A stretch of DNA of 64,000 nucleotides, from the NCBI RefSeq assembly GCF_900302465.1, contig NZ_OMOR01000001.1:1054001-1118000 (forward strand), written 5' to 3'. Shown here one piece after another: positions 60,149 through 64,000 of the stretch. Each line of letters begins with the position of its first letter. The stretch's first letter is position 1. Made by a program: the position numbers and the translations under genes. Below the pieces are notes generated by a model that saw only the letters and a program-made list of their open reading frames with translations, was not told the origin of the DNA and searched no databases. Source of the DNA: Ascidiaceihabitans donghaensis (lineage in GTDB: Bacteria; Pseudomonadota; Alphaproteobacteria; Rhodobacterales; Rhodobacteraceae).

Positions 60149-62358
60149 ATCACCGAAACGTCGACGCCGTTCTGGCGAAACAGTTGCACAAGCAAACCGC
60201 GCAACCGGTTTTTGTCGATGGGCTTTGCAATCAGTGGCAAATCCAAAGTCTTGCAGGTTTCGCGCAAGGCTTTTGTGCGTTCGGCTGAAATGATCGCGGC
60301 CGGTACGGGACCATAGCGGCGCGTTGCTTCGGTATAAAAATCAGTGCCGTTCAGGCCCGTACCCAGTTGGAAATCAACCAGAAATGCATCCGGAACCAAT
60401 TGGATTTCAGTCAAGATACCAAAGGCTTCTTCTGCGCTGTGGGCATGAATGACCGTGGGGCCAAAGCTTTCGATCATTGCACTGATGGCTGTTGCCAATT
60501 GCGGGTTGTCTTCGACCAGCATCACCAACCGGTCTGACAGGGATTGCGGGACGATGCCCTCTTCCTTTTGCTGGTCGGTTTCATAGAAAATGTCATGGCG
60601 CACGGGCACATTCAGCGAAAAGCAGCTGCCGACGCCGGGCTCTGACCAAAGGCTAAGGGTATGGTCGAGGCCCTTACAGGCGCGTTCGACAATGGACAGC
60701 CCCAGGCCTAACCCTGTGTCCGCGTTGTTGGGAGACAAGCGTTCAAATTCGCGAAAGATCACTTGCTGGTCGGCATGTGCGATGCCGCGTCCCGTGTCCC
60801 AGACCTCGATACGCGCCAATTGACCGACGCGGCGCACCCCCACCAACACGCGGCCTTTGTCGGTATAGCGTATGGCGTTGGTCAGCAGGTTCTGGACGAT
60901 GCGGCGCAGATACCCCGGATCGCTTTCCACGGTCAGGTCACAATCCACCACCTTCAACTCGATGCCCTTTTGCTGCGCGATGGGCATCAATTCGTTGCGC
61001 AAGGGGACAAAAACGTCTGACAAGCGCAGCGGTTGCACTTCGAAAACGGCTTTACCTGCATCCAGTTTGGAAATGTCCAAAAGGGCTGCGATGAATTGTT
61101 CAACGCTGCTGAGGGCCATTTCGGCTTTGTCCAAGATTGCACGGGCGTCCACGGGATTGTTTTGCTCAGATAGCGACGAGACGAACAGCTTTGCGGCGGA
61201 TAGGGGTTGCAGCAAATCATGGCTGGCTGCGGCGACAAAACGCGATTTTGACGCGTTTGCGCGTTCGGCTTCAGCCAGGGCAAGTCCCAATTCCTGCGTG
61301 CGGTCTTCGACACGTTGTTCAAGGATTTCGTTCAATTCATATAAGGTGCGTGCAGCGGCGCGTTCTGCAGTGACATCTGTAAAGCTGATCACAAATCCCT
61401 TGTCGGGCATTTCTTGTGCAAAAACACTGTATGTTTGTGCCGACCCGCGGTGAACTTCAAAGATGATGGGATCGCGGCGGCTGGTGCGATTGGCCCACTG
61501 GCGCAGATGTTCTGCGTCCAAAGACGCGTCAAAAACCAATTCGTCTTTAAGCCAATCCAGCAAGATCCCAAAGCTCATCCTGAGGGCGGCTGTGTTGGGT
61601 GAGGATGCGAGCAAGCTGTCCATGCGCGAATTCCACCCCATCAACATCTGGTCGTTGTTGAAGATACACACACCTTGATTGAGGTGATCGAGGGTGGCTT
61701 GCAGAATTTCGGCCTGTTTGTCGCGTTCCTGACGTTCGCGGCGAATGATGGATGTCACGTCGGTTTGCAAAATGACGGTGCCGCCCTGCGATGTGCGATG
61801 TTCGCTGACTTGCAACCAGCGATCCCATTTCAGGCGCACGTTGAACACCACATGATCGTCGCGGTGTCGTGCCATGCGTTTGGCAACCCAATCGGCAGGG
61901 GTTTGATCGTCTGGCAGCGCCAAAACGCGGCTTTCAGAGATCAGCTTAACGTAATTTTCAAAGGACAAACCGCCCACCAAAAGCCCTGCGATGTCGGTCA
62001 AGTCACGACAAAACCGGCTGTTGGACAAAACCAACCCTTCGTCTTGTTCAAACAGGGCGAAGCCTTCGTTGATGGTTTCAATGGCTTCGGTCAGGTTTGA
62101 GCGGGCTTTTTCGGTTTCGCTGTTGGCGACTTCCAGACGGGTGTTGGAATCCTGCAATAAATCCAGTGCGCGTTCCAGATCCTGCGTGCGTTCGCGTACT
62201 TCGGTTTCCAGCAATGCGGCCCGTTCAAACTGCTGATAGGCAAACCCGGATTGTTCGTTTTTCTGCTCGACCCTGCGCATCAGGGATTGTGTGATTTGAA
62301 GCAGTTTCTCGTTTTGCCGTTCCAGACTGTCGGCGGGGTTGATCAGTGACATTGACAA
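60145..62358 (-). CDS. hybrid histidine kinase with PAS domains and receiver
   Basis: A 737-residue soluble sensor. An N-terminal coiled coil (about 1-80) and two PAS-like regions (about 80-330) precede the HisKA helix with His380 in AASHDLLQPLSAAK. The HATPase has the N box LLTNAIRYTDKG, G1 DTGRGI and G2 GLGLGLSIVE. A C-terminal receiver has Asp662 in FLVDFQLG and the opening MLVEDN. No membrane segment is seen. It groups with the FIST protein and the LuxR regulator on the minus strand, a layout found next to PQQ and alcohol-oxidation genes. Confidence 0.9.
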   Translation of the reverse strand: MSMSLINPADSLERQNEKLLQITQSLMRRVEQKNEQSGFAYQQFERAALLETEVRERTQDLERALDLLQDSNTRLEVANSETEKARSNLTEAIETINEGFALFEQDEGLVLSNSRFCRDLTDIAGLLVGGLSFENYVKLISESRVLALPDDQTPADWVAKRMARHRDDHVVFNVRLKWDRWLQVSEHRTSQGGTVILQTDVTSIIRRERQERDKQAEILQATLDHLNQGVCIFNNDQMLMGWNSRMDSLLASSPNTAALRMSFGILLDWLKDELVFDASLDAEHLRQWANRTSRRDPIIFEVHRGSAQTYSVFAQEMPDKGFVISFTDVTAERAAARTLYELNEILEQRVEDRTQELGLALAEAERANASKSRFVAAASHDLLQPLSAAKLFVSSLSEQNNPVDARAILDKAEMALSSVEQFIAALLDISKLDAGKAVFEVQPLRLSDVFVPLRNELMPIAQQKGIELKVVDCDLTVESDPGYLRRIVQNLLTNAIRYTDKGRVLVGVRRVGQLARIEVWDTGRGIAHADQQVIFREFERLSPNNADTGLGLGLSIVERACKGLDHTLSLWSEPGVGSCFSLNVPVRHDIFYETDQQKEEGIVPQSLSDRLVMLVEDNPQLATAISAMIESFGPTVIHAHSAEEAFGILTEIQLVPDAFLVDFQLGTGLNGTDFYTEATRRYGPVPAAIISAERTKALRETCKTLDLPLIAKPIDKNRLRGLLVQLFRQNGVDVSVI

Positions 62359-62364
62359 AACCCG

Positions 62365-63543
62365 CTATTCTTCGCTGGGGTAGATGGCCACACCGGTCAT
62401 GGTGTGATTGACATGTAACGGGCCGATCTGCTCACCATAGGTCGAGAACCCCGTCACATTATGCGCAGACAAAACCGAGGACACATCGCGGGCCGTTTGG
62501 GTTTGTTCGGCTTCGATGCGCCGTAAAACGCAGTCACAGCCGACGATATGGGCAGGGGGGCCGTCTTGCGACAATTCGGTCATTTTGTTTTGCAAATGTT
62601 CGACCATGTTCTGCGGAGACGCCATCGTCAGCACCATGCCTTCGTCGATGGCCGAGAAGAACACCAGTTCGCCGGCGTCGTTGACATGTTGAATGGCGCG
62701 GACGTGATGGGCACCACCAATGCGCACCACCACGGGGTGTGAGGCAAACGTGAAGCGGTCCAATTGTTCGGGGTCTTTCCCCACGATCCTTGCATATTCG
62801 CGCCCGGCGGGTTCTGCGTTGATCGTTTTGACAATGCGCCGGTCTGGGTCTGCTTGGGTCACAACCATTTGCTGTTCGGATGGTACAAGGTGATCCAGAC
62901 TGAACACGCGCGTGCGAAAACGGCTGCGCACCAGCGTCAAAACGGCGGCTGTGGCCATGACTTTGCCGTTCAACGCCACCAATGTGTGCCCAAAGTCGGT
63001 GCCATCTCCGGCAGAGCCACCAAAGATCGGCATATCGCGCAAAGCAGGTGAAATCGTGGCCGTCAACGTGTCTTCGGCCAAAGACAATCCGTCCACCACC
63101 AAAAAGGCAAAGCTGTGTTTCATCTTGGGGTTTTGGTCCTGAAGCTGAATGCGTTCCAACGCGATCCGGTCAATCAGGGGCAGGGGGTTTAGATCGTCCA
63201 CATGTTCAATTGCCAAAGATGTGCTGGCAAAGCCGGAAGCGGGAAAACCGATGGCGATGATTTGACCGTCATCATAGCCCGCCGCACCGATTTCGCCCGC
63301 TGTGGTGCAGGCCACGACGTCGGTGCCTGCAAACAGCCTTTGGGCTTGATCCACCACGCTTTGAAAATCTGCGCGCGGCGAGATGAACAGGGACAGAAAG
63401 CTTAAAGGCTCTGCGCCAAAGTCTTTGCGGATTTGGGCGACGGGCGATGTGTCCCCCCATGACACTTGGGTGGTCAACAGGACTGGTGACGCAACAGCGC
63501 CATCTCCTGTGACGGGGCTATCCGCGTCAACAGTTGTGTGCAT
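62365..63543 (-). CDS. FIST-domain sensor protein
   Basis: A 392-residue protein with FIST N (LVFVSPRADF-like LFISPRADFQSVVDQA, TTAGEIGAAGYDDGQ, IFGGSAGDGTDFGHT) and FIST C (AEPAGREYARIVGKD, GCDCVLRRIEAEQ, GFSTYGEQIGPLHVNHTMTG) domains. FIST proteins are thought to bind small ligands and feed signalling kinases. It stops 6 bp before the kinase gene starts, so they form one operon. Confidence 0.85.
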   Translation of the reverse strand: MHTTVDADSPVTGDGAVASPVLLTTQVSWGDTSPVAQIRKDFGAEPLSFLSLFISPRADFQSVVDQAQRLFAGTDVVACTTAGEIGAAGYDDGQIIAIGFPASGFASTSLAIEHVDDLNPLPLIDRIALERIQLQDQNPKMKHSFAFLVVDGLSLAEDTLTATISPALRDMPIFGGSAGDGTDFGHTLVALNGKVMATAAVLTLVRSRFRTRVFSLDHLVPSEQQMVVTQADPDRRIVKTINAEPAGREYARIVGKDPEQLDRFTFASHPVVVRIGGAHHVRAIQHVNDAGELVFFSAIDEGMVLTMASPQNMVEHLQNKMTELSQDGPPAHIVGCDCVLRRIEAEQTQTARDVSSVLSAHNVTGFSTYGEQIGPLHVNHTMTGVAIYPSEE

Positions 63544-63578
63544 TTTTGAAGTTCTCCCTAAGGGAGAGGATATTGCGG

Positions 63579-64000
63579 TTACTCTGGATTTGGCAAGGCA
63601 CTTGCAAAGCGTGCATCCTGCGCCACCAAAACAGCCTGCGTGCGGCTTTGCACACCCAGTTTGCGCATGATGGCTGTGACATGCGCCTTCACGGTGGTTT
63701 CAGCGATGGTCAGGTCATAGGCAATCTGTTTGTTCAGTTTGCCTTCGCAGATCAGCTCCAGAATGCGCGCTTGCTGATTGGTCAGCGACGACAGGCGTGT
63801 CACCGTTTCGTCGCGTTCGGATGGACCAGAGCTTTCGACGTATCCCGCTGGCTTGTAGATTTCGCCACGCTCGATTTGTTCTATGGCGTCCTTGAACACC
63901 GCACGCGGGCTGTGCTTTGGAACGAATCCCGCAGCCCCTGCAACGATGGCGCCACTGATGATAGAATTGTCAGTCATCGATGATACGATGATAACAGGCG
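63579..64000 (-). CDS. LuxR-type response regulator, N-terminus outside window
   Basis: The frame is open through the right edge, where PVIIVSS reads as the fourth strand of a receiver domain, so the gene begins beyond the window. The visible part has the receiver end (SGAIVAGAAGFVPKHSP, with the conserved Lys) and a LuxR/NarL HTH: LTNQQARILELICEGKLNKQ, IAYDLTIAETTVKAHVTAIM. It is 35 bp upstream of the FIST gene on the same strand and is the likely output partner of the hybrid kinase. Confidence 0.85.
   Translation of the reverse strand, partial: PVIIVSSMTDNSIISGAIVAGAAGFVPKHSPRAVFKDAIEQIERGEIYKPAGYVESSGPSERDETVTRLSSLTNQQARILELICEGKLNKQIAYDLTIAETTVKAHVTAIMRKLGVQSRTQAVLVAQDARFASALPNPE

Noticed and set aside
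1-64000. CRISPR array
   Set aside because: No run of regularly spaced repeats was seen and no cas gene is present; the TPR-CHAT gene alone does not indicate a type III-E system.

Overview
The window looks like a chromosome segment of a marine alphaproteobacterium of the Roseobacter group (Rhodobacterales). This is inferred from protein style, TRAP transport, a C3-sulfonate catabolic cluster, a pqqABCDE operon and ColE1-like mobilization genes of the kind seen on roseobacter plasmids. No rRNA is present, so genus cannot be given.

Bases 1-26504 are accessory DNA. Three direct copies of the 3' part of a tRNA-Phe gene (anticodon loop to CCA) lie at 1115-1165, 16398-16448 and 26454-26504. None is a whole tRNA, so the intact gene should lie left of the window and the copies read as attachment sites of elements stacked in tandem. 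Element A is only seen as its last gene (DUF4365-like). Element B (1165-16398) carries a type I restriction-modification system (hsdR, hsdM, hsdS), small unknown genes, a satellite-like replication/integration block on the minus strand (RepA-type ATPase, RepB-like primase, AlpA-like factor, P4-type integrase) and a TPR-CHAT protease gene with a small partner. Element C (16448-26454) carries its integrase beside the left att site, two small DNA-binding proteins, a divergent XRE regulator, a four-gene module (ParB-like protein, putative nuclease, NotI-type endonuclease, C5 cytosine methyltransferase) and a mobilization region (MbeD-like, MbeB-like, relaxase, MobC, replication-type HTH protein). 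The relaxase frame is broken by an in-frame TAG.

From 26505 onward the DNA looks like ordinary chromosome. 26788-36987: a LacI-family regulator with twin palindromic operators, then a long co-directional operon with a TRAP transporter, an HpsN-like sulfopropanediol dehydrogenase, two further dehydrogenases, a Usp protein, sulfopyruvate decarboxylase (ComDE) and an FMN-dependent 2-hydroxyacid (sulfolactate-type) dehydrogenase. Together these fit uptake of 2,3-dihydroxypropane-1-sulfonate and conversion to sulfoacetaldehyde. 37061-41322: LysR regulator, glutathione transferase, a flavin/iron-sulfur fusion oxidoreductase and a DUF1348 protein. 41407-46018: two AraC regulators, a DUF2867-like protein, an atypical cytochrome P450 and an alpha/beta hydrolase. 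46028-51493: adenosine-deaminase-like enzyme, a class I glutamine amidotransferase, and a divergent operon P450 / glutamine-synthetase-like / putidaredoxin-like ferredoxin / GntR, which resembles a gamma-glutamylation route for amine degradation. 51600-56895: YaeQ and an SbcD/SbcC-like (YhaO/YhaN-like) pair. 57005-60148: pqqA-E. 60145-64000: minus-strand hybrid histidine kinase, FIST sensor protein and a LuxR-type response regulator cut by the window edge.
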